Origin: DASQGA01 sp963722715
GTDB taxonomy: Bacteria; Actinomycetota; Thermoleophilia; Gaiellales; Gaiellaceae
Direction of reading: 5' to 3'
Assembly: GCA_963722715.1 (NCBI GenBank)
Contig: CAVROA010000021.1
Span: 1 to 30,124 of the forward strand
DNA length: 30,124 nucleotides
The notes beneath the pieces are model-generated. The model was not told the DNA's origin and made no database searches. It was given only the letters and a program-made list of their open reading frames with translations. The position numbers and the translations under genes were made by a program. Below, piece by piece: positions 7,260 to 14,099 of this stretch. Position 1 is the first letter of the stretch. Each line of letters begins with the position of its first letter.

Positions 7260-8466
7260 GTGGTCGTCATCGCGCTCGTCGCATGGATCGCGGCGGCAGC
7301 CCTGCTGTGGCGGACGAAGGTGCCTCCGCTCGACCTCCCCAGGCTGGATCCGCGCGAGTTCTTCGGGGCTGCGCAGCTTGAGGAAATCGACGAGTACCGG
7401 CGCGTCACCAGGGGGCTCTTGCTGGGGGCGCTGGCCGTGGAGCTCGCTGTCGTCGTGATCTTCGTGGCGTTCGCACGCACGCTCACGGCCGGACTGCGCC
7501 CGGTTACCCGGGGAGCAGTCCGGACCGGGGTCGGAATCGGGCTCGCGATGGTGCTCGCGGTGTGGCTGGCCGGGCTGCCTCTAGCCGCGGTGGGCCATTG
7601 GTGGTCGCGCCGTCACGACCTGTCCCGCCAAGGGTATGGAGGCTGGCTGGCCGACCAGGCGACGCAGCTCGGGATCCGTGCCGTCCTCGTCTCCATCGCC
7701 GTTGCGGGCGTGATGGTGCTCGCGCGGCGGCTCGGGTCACGGTGGTGGCTGGCCGGCGCGCCCGCGCTTCGTCGCCCTCGCCGTCCTCTTCGTCGTGCTC
7801 CAGCCGCTGGTCGTCCAGCCACTCACGAACCGCTTCCAGCCGCTCGGGGATCGCGCTCTGGCGCGGGAGATCGAGCGTCTCGCGGCCCGGGAGGGCGTCG
7901 ACATCGACAAGGTGGAGGTGGCCGACGCCAGCCGCCGCACGACGACGGCGAACGCCTACGTCGCCGGGATCGGGCCGACGAGGCGCGTCGTCCTCTACGA
8001 CACGATTCTCGACGGCCGGTTTCCGCGCGGCGAGCTGCTCGCGGTCGCGGCCCACGAGCTCGCGCATGTCGCGCGGAGGCATCTCTGGAAGGGCCTCGGG
8101 TGGTTCGCGCTCCTCGCAGTGCCGGGCGTCTTTTTGCTCGCCCGTGTGACCGAGCGGAGGGGAGGGCTCGGCGACCCCGCAGTCGTGCCCCTCGGACTGC
8201 TCGTCGCGCTCCTCTTCTACCTCGGGACGCTGCCGCTCCAGAACCTCGTCTCGCGCCGCTACGAGGCGGAGGCGGATTGGCTTGCGCTCCAGGCGACCCG
8301 AGATCCGGAGAGCGCAATCGGCCTCGAGCGCCGCTTCGTCAGGACGTCGCTGTCAGACCCGACACCGCCCGGCTGGGTCACCTTCTGGTTCGGAACGCAT
8401 CCACCCGCGCTCGAGCGGATCGCGATGGCCCGCGCGTTCAGCGCCCGGACTCGGGAAGGTTCCTGA
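7260..8466 (+). CDS. M48 (Ste24/HtpX-like) membrane metallopeptidase, frameshifted
   Basis: The first part (frame of GTG 7260, after GAAGG at 7250-7254) is an integral-membrane M48 N-terminal region with several helices, ending LGSRWWLAGAPA. The homology then moves forward one base at about 7761-7768 and continues FVALAVLFVVLQPLVVQPL to the TGA ending at 8466. The second part has the zinc site VAAHELAHVARRH (HExxH) and the third ligand region YEAEADWLAL. Removing one base in the GC-rich run near 7765 gives a protein of about 401 residues, normal for the family. Both halves look well conserved, so an assembly indel is likelier than a pseudogene. The 3' end overlaps the convergent DUF3467 gene by 29 bp. 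Confidence 0.82.
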
Positions 8467-8728
8467 TCCCCTCCCGCGTTTCCCACTTCGACCAGCTGTC
8501 GTTCATGGCGTCGAGCAGCTCGCGCATGAAGCGCGGGGACAGGTTCACACGGCTGACCACAACGCCGGGGACATCGCCTTCCTCGACCTCGTGGTCGATC
8601 CGGGCGAACGTGATCGTGAACTCATAGTCCGAGAAGCTGACGTTCGCGAAGTTCGCGTAGGCGCCTGCGAGGTTCGCCGGATCGAGATGAATGTTGAGCT
8701 GGCGCTCGTCGTGGGCGTCTTCTTCCAC
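8438..8728 (-). CDS. DUF3467 family protein
   Basis: The 96-residue product matches the DUF3467 pattern: RQLNIHLDPANLAGAYANFA, a SFSDYEFTITFARI strand pair and VVSRVNLSPRFMRELLDAMN near the end. The family is small, cytosolic and of unknown function. GTG at 8726-8728 is the start, 8 nt after a TATATC hexamer on the same strand, with no Shine-Dalgarno. It is divergent from argS and shares an 18-bp promoter region with it. Its last 29 bp overlap the end of the M48 gene. Confidence 0.85.
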   Translation of the reverse strand: MEEDAHDERQLNIHLDPANLAGAYANFANVSFSDYEFTITFARIDHEVEEGDVPGVVVSRVNLSPRFMRELLDAMNDSWSKWETREGIRNLPESGR

Positions 8729-8746
8729 GCCCCTACGATATAGCCG
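8729..8746. promoter_or_regulatory. Bidirectional overlapping -10 region
   Basis: The 18 bp between the two divergent start codons contain TACGAT on the plus strand (8734-8739, 7 nt before the argS ATG) and TATATC on the minus strand (8742-8737, 8 nt before the DUF3467 GTG). The two hexamers overlap in a near-symmetric core. Both transcripts would be leaderless, and the polymerases would compete for the same DNA. Confidence 0.55.
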
Positions 8747-10276
8747 ATGGCGACGCCCACCCCTCTCGAGCGGCTGGAGCATGCGCTCGGCGAGGCGGCC
8801 GGGGCGCCGGTCACGCTCGAACGCCCACGAGATCCGGCGCACGGCGACTACGCCACGAACGTCGCGCTCCAGGTCGCCGGCCAGCGGGGCCGCCCGCCGC
8901 TGGAGCTGGCGGAGGAGCTCGCTACGTCAGCTGCCGACCTCCCCGGGGTCGCGTCTGCGTCGGCAGCGGCCCCCGGGTTCGTCAACCTGACGTTGACCCC
9001 CGCGGTGTTCGGTGAGCTGCTGGAGGAGATGCTGCAGGCGGGGCGGGACTACGGAGGTGCTTCCGAGGCGTCGCGCGCGCAGCGGATCCAGGTCGAGATG
9101 GTCTCCGCGAACCCGACCGGCCCGATCACCGTCGCCTCGGGGCGAAACGGCGCTTATGGAGACTCGATCGCGCGTCTGCTCGAGTTCGCAGGCCACCAGG
9201 TCGAACGCGAGTACTACTACAACGACGCAGGCGGTCAGATGGATCGCTTCCGGGAGTCCGTCGAGGCGCGCAGGAGAGGTGAGGAGCTTCCCGAGGAGGG
9301 CTACCAGGGCGCGTACATCGAGGATCTGGCCAGGGAGGGCGGGGACCCGGTTCCGGCCACGCTCGCGAGAATCGAGGCCACGCTCGAACGCTTCCGCATC
9401 CACTTCGACAGCTGGGCGAAGCAGAGCGAGCTCGAGCAGGCGCTACCGGCGCTCCTGGAGCGCCTCGAGACGTACGAGAAGGACGGCGCTCTGTGGGTGC
9501 GGTCGACTGCCTTCGGGGACGAAAAGGACCGAGTGCTCATCCGCTCGGCTGAGCGAGGCGGGCTCCCGACGTACGAGGCGGCCGACATCGCCTACCTGCG
9601 CGACAAGCTCGAGCGGGGATTCGACCGCGTCATCTACGTGCTCGGCGCCGACCACCACGGTGTCGAGGGGTGGTATGCGGTCGTGGCGAAGATGCTCGGC
9701 TACGACCCTGCAGCCGTCGAGGTGCTCCTCTACCAGCTCGTCCACCTGACGAAGGGCGGCGAGCAGACGAAGATGTCGAAGCGCCGCGGCGACGTCGTCT
9801 TCCTCGATGAGTTCATGGACGAAGTCGGCGTCGACGCCGCCCGCTGGTACCTCGTTCGGTCGAGCCCCGAGCAGTCGATGGAGATCGACCTCGACCTGGC
9901 CCGCGAGCGAAGCGTCAAGAACCCGGTCTTCTACGTCCAGTATGCCCACGCCCGGATCGCCGGCATCCTCAGAAACGCTGAGGGCGCGTCGCCTGCCGCC
10001 GAGCCTCCGCCCGAGCTCGCCCCCGAGGAGAGGGAGCTCGTGAAGCGCCTCGCGGATTTTCCTCAGGTGGTGGCCGACGCGGTCGAGCGGAGGACTCCAC
10101 ATGCGATTCCGACGTACGCGATTCGCCTGGCGGACGACTTCCATCGCTTCTACCACGAGCACCGAGTCCTCGAAAGCGAGGCCGAGAGCTTTCGCCTCGG
10201 GCTCATCAGCGCGACGCAGAACGTGATCGCGCGCTCCCTCGACCTGATCGGCGTCGAGGCTCCCGAGCGCATGTAA
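8747..10276 (+). CDS. argS: Arginyl-tRNA synthetase with altered HIGH motif
   Basis: This enzyme charges tRNA-Arg. The class I architecture is clear. The N-terminal Arg-tRNA-synthetase domain (about residues 1-85) is followed by MVSANPTGPITVASGRNGAY at about 118-137, then YYYNDAGGQMDRF, YVLGADHHGVEGWYAVV, the KMSKR loop (342-346) and a C-terminal DALR-type anticodon domain. The striking point is that the usual H-x-G-H is TVAS (residues 128-131), so both signature histidines are absent while the flanks are normal. At 509 residues it is compact. The ATG at 8747 has no Shine-Dalgarno and lies 7 nt after a TACGAT box. I believe other Thermoleophilia show the same replacement, but that is memory, not evidence here. 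Confidence 0.93.
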   Translation: MATPTPLERLEHALGEAAGAPVTLERPRDPAHGDYATNVALQVAGQRGRPPLELAEELATSAADLPGVASASAAAPGFVNLTLTPAVFGELLEEMLQAGRDYGGASEASRAQRIQVEMVSANPTGPITVASGRNGAYGDSIARLLEFAGHQVEREYYYNDAGGQMDRFRESVEARRRGEELPEEGYQGAYIEDLAREGGDPVPATLARIEATLERFRIHFDSWAKQSELEQALPALLERLETYEKDGALWVRSTAFGDEKDRVLIRSAERGGLPTYEAADIAYLRDKLERGFDRVIYVLGADHHGVEGWYAVVAKMLGYDPAAVEVLLYQLVHLTKGGEQTKMSKRRGDVVFLDEFMDEVGVDAARWYLVRSSPEQSMEIDLDLARERSVKNPVFYVQYAHARIAGILRNAEGASPAAEPPPELAPEERELVKRLADFPQVVADAVERRTPHAIPTYAIRLADDFHRFYHEHRVLESEAESFRLGLISATQNVIARSLDLIGVEAPERM

Positions 10277-10294
10277 CGCGGGGACGATCGTAGG

Positions 10295-11305
10295 ATGAGC
10301 CGGCGGATGGCCACCGGCACGCCCACGATTCCGGATCGGAACCTCGCGCTCGAGCTCGTTCGCGTCACGGAGGCGGCCTCGCTCGGCTCCGCCCGCTGGA
10401 TCGGCCGGGGCGAGAAGGAGTCGGCCGACCAGGCAGCTGTCGATGCGATGCGTCACATGCTCCAGACGGTGACGATGGCGGGCGTCGTCGTCATCGGCGA
10501 GGGCGAGAAGGACGAGGCGCCGATGCTCTACAACGGCGAGGAGATCGGAAACGGCGAGCCGCCCGAAGTCGACGTCGCCGTCGACCCGCTCGAAGGGACG
10601 CGCCTGACCGCTCTCGGGCAGCCGAACGCGATCGCGGTCATAGCCGTCGCGGAGCGCGGGACGATGTTCTTTCCCGGCGCGGCCGTCTACATGGACAAGA
10701 TCGCGTGCGGCGCCGAGATCGCCGCCGCTGTGGACATCACGGCCTCACCACAGGAGAACGTGCGCCGCGCCGCGGAAGCGAAGGGCGTCAAGCCGACGGA
10801 CATCCGCGTCGTCGTGCTCGACCGCGAGCGGAACCAGTCCCTCATCGAGGGGCTGCGAGAAGTCGGAGCGCGAGTGCACCTGATCACCGACGGCGATGTC
10901 GCTCCTGCGATCGCCGCGGCTCGATCTGCCTCCATCATCGACCTGATGATGGGCATCGGCGGCACACCCGAGGGCGTCATCGCCGCCGCCGCCGTCACGT
11001 GCCTCGGCGGTGAAGTCCAGGGGAAGCTCTGGCCGCGAAACGACGACGAGCGCCAGGAGCTCATCACCGCCGGCTACGACCTCGATCAGGTGCTCACGAC
11101 CAAGGACCTTGTTGCCGGCGAGAACATCTTTGTCGCGGCAACCGGCGTCACGGACGGGGCACTCCTGAACGGGGTCCGCTACACGAAGGACGGCGCCGTC
11201 ACCGACTCCATCGTCATGCGATCGCGCTCGGGCACCGTCCGCCGCGTGGAGGCCTATCACGCCTTCGAGAAGCTCTCTCTCTTCTCCGGCCGCGAGTATC
11301 GCTAG
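10295..11305 (+). CDS. glpX: Fructose-1,6-bisphosphatase, class II
   Basis: This metal-dependent phosphatase of gluconeogenesis has 336 residues. Motifs are PDRNLALELVRVTEAA, IGRGEKESAD, GEGEKDEAPMLYNGE, the metal/phosphate site VAVDPLEGT, MMGIGGTPEGV and the C-terminal SIVMRSRSGTVRRVEAYHAF. It lies just after argS and is convergent with the class I aldolase gene, so both directions of the fructose-bisphosphate step sit side by side. The ATG at 10295 overlaps a TAGGAT box (10291-10296). ATG 10307, 10 nt after that box, may be the real start of a nearly leaderless mRNA and would remove only four residues. Confidence 0.94.
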   Translation: MSRRMATGTPTIPDRNLALELVRVTEAASLGSARWIGRGEKESADQAAVDAMRHMLQTVTMAGVVVIGEGEKDEAPMLYNGEEIGNGEPPEVDVAVDPLEGTRLTALGQPNAIAVIAVAERGTMFFPGAAVYMDKIACGAEIAAAVDITASPQENVRRAAEAKGVKPTDIRVVVLDRERNQSLIEGLREVGARVHLITDGDVAPAIAAARSASIIDLMMGIGGTPEGVIAAAAVTCLGGEVQGKLWPRNDDERQELITAGYDLDQVLTTKDLVAGENIFVAATGVTDGALLNGVRYTKDGAVTDSIVMRSRSGTVRRVEAYHAFEKLSLFSGREYR

Positions 11306-11307
11306 CT

Positions 11308-11328
11308 CAGCCGTCCGCGCTCCGGCTG
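11308..11328. terminator. Short bidirectional hairpin
   Basis: CAGCCG (11308-11313) pairs with CGGCTG (11323-11328) in the 31-bp gap between the convergent glpX and fba stops. It is a modest 6-bp stem with no T-tract, plausible as a shared terminator. Confidence 0.35.
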
Positions 11329-11336
11329 CTGCTCAC

Positions 11337-12362
11337 CTAGGCCGCGACTGCCGCTTCCATCTCCTCGGAGTAGGAGCCAGAGCGTGCCGCCGCATTCAGG
11401 CGCGCCCGGTGGAGGTAGGCCTCCTGGGCTGCCGCGACGTTCTCTTCCTTCCCGCGCCACGCCTTGAGCGCGGGCGCCTGGAGCGCGCGGCCGTAGGAGA
11501 AGCTGAGCTCCCACGGGTGCTCGCCCAGCGCGTTCATCGCGTTCAGGTGCGCCGTGGCGAGCTCGTCGCTCTGGCCGCCCGACAGGAAGACGATCCCCGG
11601 AACGGCCGGGGGGACGGTCGCCTTCAGGCACCGGATCGTCTGCTCGGCCACCTCCTGGACGCCCGCCTGCTCCGGCGCGTCCTTCCCCGACAGGACCATG
11701 TTCGGCTTCAGGAGCATGCCCTCGAGCTCCACGCGCTGGAGGTGGAGCTCGTGAAAGACGGCATGGAGCGTCGTCTCGGTGACCTCGTAGCAGCGCTCGA
11801 TCGTGTGATCCCCGTCCATGAGCACCTCGGGCTCGACGATCGGGACGAGGTTGGCTTCCTGCGAGAGGACGGCGTAACGGCCGAGTGCGTGGGCGTTGAC
11901 GTGAATGGCGTACGGCGTGGGGAGGCCGTCGCCGATGTCGATCACGGCGCGCCACTTCGTGAAGCGCGCACCAAGCTCGCGGTACTCGTTCAGCCGCTCG
12001 CGGAGGCCGTCGAGGCCTTCGGTGACCGTCTCGCCCGGGGCCTTCGCCAGCGGCTTGGCCCCCGTGTCGACCTTGATCCCCGGCACGATTCCCTGGCGCT
12101 CGAGCAGCCCGGGAAAGGATGTCCTGTCCGACGCGCTCTGACGGATCGTCTCGTCGTAGAGGATGACGCCGGAGATGTACTCCGCTGCACCTTCGGTCGT
12201 GAAGAGCAGCTCGCGGTAGGCGCGACGCGTCTCTTCGGTCGACTCCACGTCGATCGACTTGAAGCGCTTTTCGATCGTGCCGGTGCTCTCGTCCGCGGCA
12301 AGAATCCCCTTACCCTCGGCGACGAGCGCCTGTGCAATCTCTGTGAGCTCGCTGGCGGCCAT
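11337..12362 (-). CDS. fba: Fructose-bisphosphate aldolase, class I
   Basis: This Schiff-base aldolase cleaves fructose 1,6-bisphosphate. It has 341 residues and resembles the eukaryote-type class I family. It contains GKGILAADESTGTIEKRF (Asp24), the GIKVDTG strand (Lys97), VPIVEPEVLMDGDH (Glu178), the Schiff-base lysine Lys219 in EGMLLKPNMV, and FLSGGQSDE followed by ALGEHPWELSFSYGRALQ. The ATG at 12360-12362 follows a strong AGGAGGAG by 4 nt. That Shine-Dalgarno is one arm of a perfect 9-bp inverted repeat, so translation may be regulated. It is convergent with glpX. Confidence 0.95.
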   Translation of the reverse strand: MAASELTEIAQALVAEGKGILAADESTGTIEKRFKSIDVESTEETRRAYRELLFTTEGAAEYISGVILYDETIRQSASDRTSFPGLLERQGIVPGIKVDTGAKPLAKAPGETVTEGLDGLRERLNEYRELGARFTKWRAVIDIGDGLPTPYAIHVNAHALGRYAVLSQEANLVPIVEPEVLMDGDHTIERCYEVTETTLHAVFHELHLQRVELEGMLLKPNMVLSGKDAPEQAGVQEVAEQTIRCLKATVPPAVPGIVFLSGGQSDELATAHLNAMNALGEHPWELSFSYGRALQAPALKAWRGKEENVAAAQEAYLHRARLNAAARSGSYSEEMEAAVAA

Positions 12363-12366
12363 GGCT

Positions 12367-12397
12367 CTCCTCCTGTCCGCATTCGTTTCAGGAGGAG
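12367..12397 (-). promoter_or_regulatory. Shine-Dalgarno-masking inverted repeat before fba
   Basis: On the fba strand, CTCCTCCTG (12397-12389) is perfectly complementary to CAGGAGGAG (12375-12367) with a 13-nt loop. The second arm is the whole fba Shine-Dalgarno. In an mRNA starting upstream of 12397 the ribosome site would be buried. A GATACT at 12401-12396 could be a -10 box. If so, transcription would start near 12389, the first arm would not be transcribed, and the repeat would act at DNA level instead. Confidence 0.55.
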
Positions 12398-12476
12398 TAT
12401 CCCCGCTTTGAGGATCTCCATGCTGGACCCGAAGGCACTTCCCTTGGCGGGCCAGACGGATTACGATGGCACTCTG

Positions 12477-12507
12477 CGAGGGGCGGCTTTGCGGCAGTCG
12501 CCCCTCG
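12477..12507. terminator. Terminator hairpin after the pilin gene
   Basis: CGAGGGGCG (12477-12485) pairs perfectly with CGCCCCTCG (12499-12507) around a 13-nt loop. It lies 13 nt beyond the pilin stop on the minus strand, in the 158-bp gap before fba, and would insulate the two genes. Confidence 0.6.
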
Positions 12508-12520
12508 TTCTTGCGCTTGC

Positions 12521-12679
12521 CTACGTGAGGTAGCCCATGACCGTTGCGAGGCGGTCCTGGAAGCCCTGCGAAAGGAGCGCGAGGCTGGCGACGATCGCGG
12601 GCGAGATGACTGCGAGCACGATCGCGTACTCCGTCATCGTCTGCCCCGTCTCGTCTCGATAGTCCACGTATCGCTGCAT
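12521..12679 (-). CDS. Flp/Fap-type type IVb pilin
   Basis: The 52-residue product reads MQRYVDYRDETGQTMTEYA at the N-terminus, followed by the hydrophobic helix IVLAVISPAIVASLALLSQG and a short polar tail. The GQTMTEYA segment before a single helix is the hallmark of Flp pilins, with prepilin-peptidase cleavage normally just upstream of the conserved Glu. The ATG at 12677-12679 is preceded by GGAGG at an 8-nt spacing. No tad/cpa assembly genes are present in this window, so it is an orphan pilin locus here. Confidence 0.88.
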   Translation of the reverse strand: MQRYVDYRDETGQTMTEYAIVLAVISPAIVASLALLSQGFQDRLATVMGYLT

Positions 12680-12776
12680 GCGTTTACCTCCGATCCGGGC
12701 GGGCCGCACGCCGCTTCGTCGTCGAAGTGTGGCTGCTGGCCGGATTTCCGGCATCCCCCGGTAGAATGACTTGCGC

Positions 12777-12849
12777 GCGGACGTAGCTCAGTTGGTAGAG
12801 CATCAGCTTCCCAAGCTGAGGGTCGCCGGTTCGAACCCGGTCGTCCGCT
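12777..12849 (+). tRNA. tRNA-Gly (anticodon CCC)
   Basis: A full cloverleaf is visible. The 7-bp acceptor stem is GCGGACG (12777-12783) with CGTCCGC (12842-12848). The D arm is GCTC/GAGC, the anticodon loop is TTCCCAA on a TCAGC/GCTGA stem, and the T arm is GCCGG-TTCGAAC-CCGGT with one G-U pair. The discriminator is T, as usual for tRNA-Gly. CCA is not encoded. A TAGAAT box at 12762-12767 lies 9 nt before the mature 5' end. Confidence 0.95.
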
Positions 12850-12919
12850 CTCTGAAACCACTGGAAGCGGGGCGGTTTCAGGCTTTGAGCTCCGCTGATG
12901 GACTCGCCGAGAGCTCTTC

Positions 12920-12941
12920 ATTGGCACGTAATTGGCAAGTT
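12920..12941 (+). repeat. Tandem 11-bp repeats downstream of the tRNA
   Basis: ATTGGCACGTA (12920-12930) and ATTGGCAAGTT (12931-12941) match at 9 of 11 positions. They lie 71 bp past the tRNA-Gly. Short tandem direct repeats next to a tRNA 3' end resemble integrase arm-binding sites. No integrase gene and no second copy of the tRNA 3' end are seen in the window. The surrounding 12850-13012 stretch has no convincing gene. Confidence 0.4.
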
Positions 12942-12956
12942 CGGCGCCCCGAAAAC

Positions 12957-12982
12957 GAGAGAACCCGCAGAAGCGGGCTCCC
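12957..12982 (+). terminator. GNRA-like capped hairpin
   Basis: CCCGC (12964-12968) and GCGGG (12973-12977) close an AGAA tetraloop, with partial pairing continuing outward (GAG/CTC with mismatches). It is plausible as the terminator of the tRNA transcript. Confidence 0.4.
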
Positions 12983-13012
12983 GCACCGCATCGTTGGCGA
13001 CTCGGGGTTGGG

Positions 13013-13276
13013 CTAACGTCCGCGCGCCTCGCGCGGGCGGCTGATAGAGCTGGCAGGTAAGGAGTAATCCGGGTCGGGTAAGCGCTCAGTCCCCATCAAA
13101 TCATCAGGATGCGGAGTCTCGCCGATTCGTTCCACTTCGGCTTTCGCATCGGGCCGGATGCCTGCCTTCTCGCTCGCGTCGAGCCACTCATGGGCCGTCT
13201 CTACCGCGCGGTGTTCGTCGGCGTCCCATACGGTGAACGTCCTTCCACGCAGGCGAAAGCGGTAGCGAGCGGGCAC
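13013..13276 (-). CDS. Hypothetical protein, accessory
   Basis: This 87-residue frame starts at GTG 13276 (a longer TTG start at 13339 is possible). It reads RYRFRLRGRTFTVWDADEHR, AVETAHEWLDAS, then an acidic HPDDLMGTERLPDPDYS tail. I do not recognise a family. A beta-like start followed by a helix, with many charged residues, suggests a real small cytosolic protein. Codon use is looser than its neighbours (TTA, CAT CCT GAT GAT), matching an accessory or acquired stretch. No clear ribosome site is visible. Confidence 0.4.
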   Translation of the reverse strand: MPARYRFRLRGRTFTVWDADEHRAVETAHEWLDASEKAGIRPDAKAEVERIGETPHPDDLMGTERLPDPDYSLPASSISRPREARGR

Positions 13277-13468
13277 TGGCGAATCGTAGCGAGCCGGGCA
13301 CTCACCGGACCACTCCAGCGCGACCCCCAAAACTCTCAAGCCCTTACACGGAAAACCGACGAGCGTCGGATTGAGATGCTAGGCCTCTCGCTGGGCACGT
13401 TTGTCGGCCCACGGCATCAGTTCCTCAGCCGCCCGGCGGAAGCGCCCTTCATCAGAACGGCAAGACGG

Positions 13469-13915
13469 TCATCGCGGCAGGAGCTTCCGCCAATCGGCGC
13501 CGACGAAGGAAGCGAGATCAGCGAGGGCGTCCGGCGGCAGCTGATTCAACTGCTCGGGCTCGTCCAACGCTGAAGCGATCTCCCAGCCGACTGCGTCTTC
13601 AAGTTCTGGGAGCGTCAATCCTCGCTTGCCCTGCTCTCCCTTGAGCATCGCCGCGAGCTCGCCCAGGCTCAGCTCGTCCTCGCTTCGAAGATCGAAGAAA
13701 GCACGCAAGTCGAGCTTCAGCAGATCCGCCAAGCGAAGCAGCTGAGACCAACTGAGCGCCGTGATGATTTCGTCGTCGAACCACTCAAGATCACGGTAGG
13801 CCTCGAAGGAGATTCCGAGCTCGAACGCCAGCTCTCCCGGGTCCTGTCCACTCGCCCGGCGCGCACGAGCCAACTGCTTCGCGTACCCGGGTCCGTCGCT
13901 CAGGTCGCTTGCCAC
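13469..13915 (-). CDS. XRE-like helix-turn-helix protein
   Basis: From GTG 13915 the product is 148 residues. Residues about 12-65 (YAKQLARARRASGQDPGELA, FELGISFEAYRDLE, LLRLADLLKLDLRAFF) have the spacing of a degenerate XRE-type helix-turn-helix. The second half (LSLGELAAMLKG, GLTLPELEDAVGWEIA, LADLASFVGADWRKLLP) looks like a repeat of the same fold. It could be a DNA-binding regulator or an antitoxin-like protein; no toxin partner is evident. It lies on the minus strand between the tRNA-flanking region and the divergent cyclase/ATPase gene. The start is uncertain because the frame stays open upstream. Confidence 0.65.
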   Translation of the reverse strand: MASDLSDGPGYAKQLARARRASGQDPGELAFELGISFEAYRDLEWFDDEIITALSWSQLLRLADLLKLDLRAFFDLRSEDELSLGELAAMLKGEQGKRGLTLPELEDAVGWEIASALDEPEQLNQLPPDALADLASFVGADWRKLLPR

Positions 13916-14099
13916 GGGAATGGTCTTGGCCGAGGGCGAGTTCCTGTAATCCGCATTCGCTAAGTAAACAGCCGGCGTGGTCTTGATTGCTCGGCAATGA
14001 GCGCCTCCGCGGCGTTTGGAGGTAAAACGTGAGAAAGTTGGACGAGTAGGACCGAGCTGATGCTCGATTGTTTTGATCGCATGCTGAGGAAGGGGAGCA

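Noticed and set aside
12461..12507. Plus-strand small RNA from the TACGAT at 12461 ending in the hairpin
   Set aside because: It would be only about 40 nt, mostly the hairpin, with no other support. The hairpin is explained as the pilin terminator.
13340..13468. Minus-strand peptide SDEGRFRRAAEELMPWADKR after the XRE-like gene
   Set aside because: It looks protein-like, but no start codon precedes it in frame. It would need another indel to join the ATG that overlaps the XRE stop, so it is too speculative to annotate.
12850..14099. tRNA-Gly as a proven attachment site
   Set aside because: No second copy of the tRNA 3' end and no integrase gene were found in the window, so only a possible remnant is claimed.
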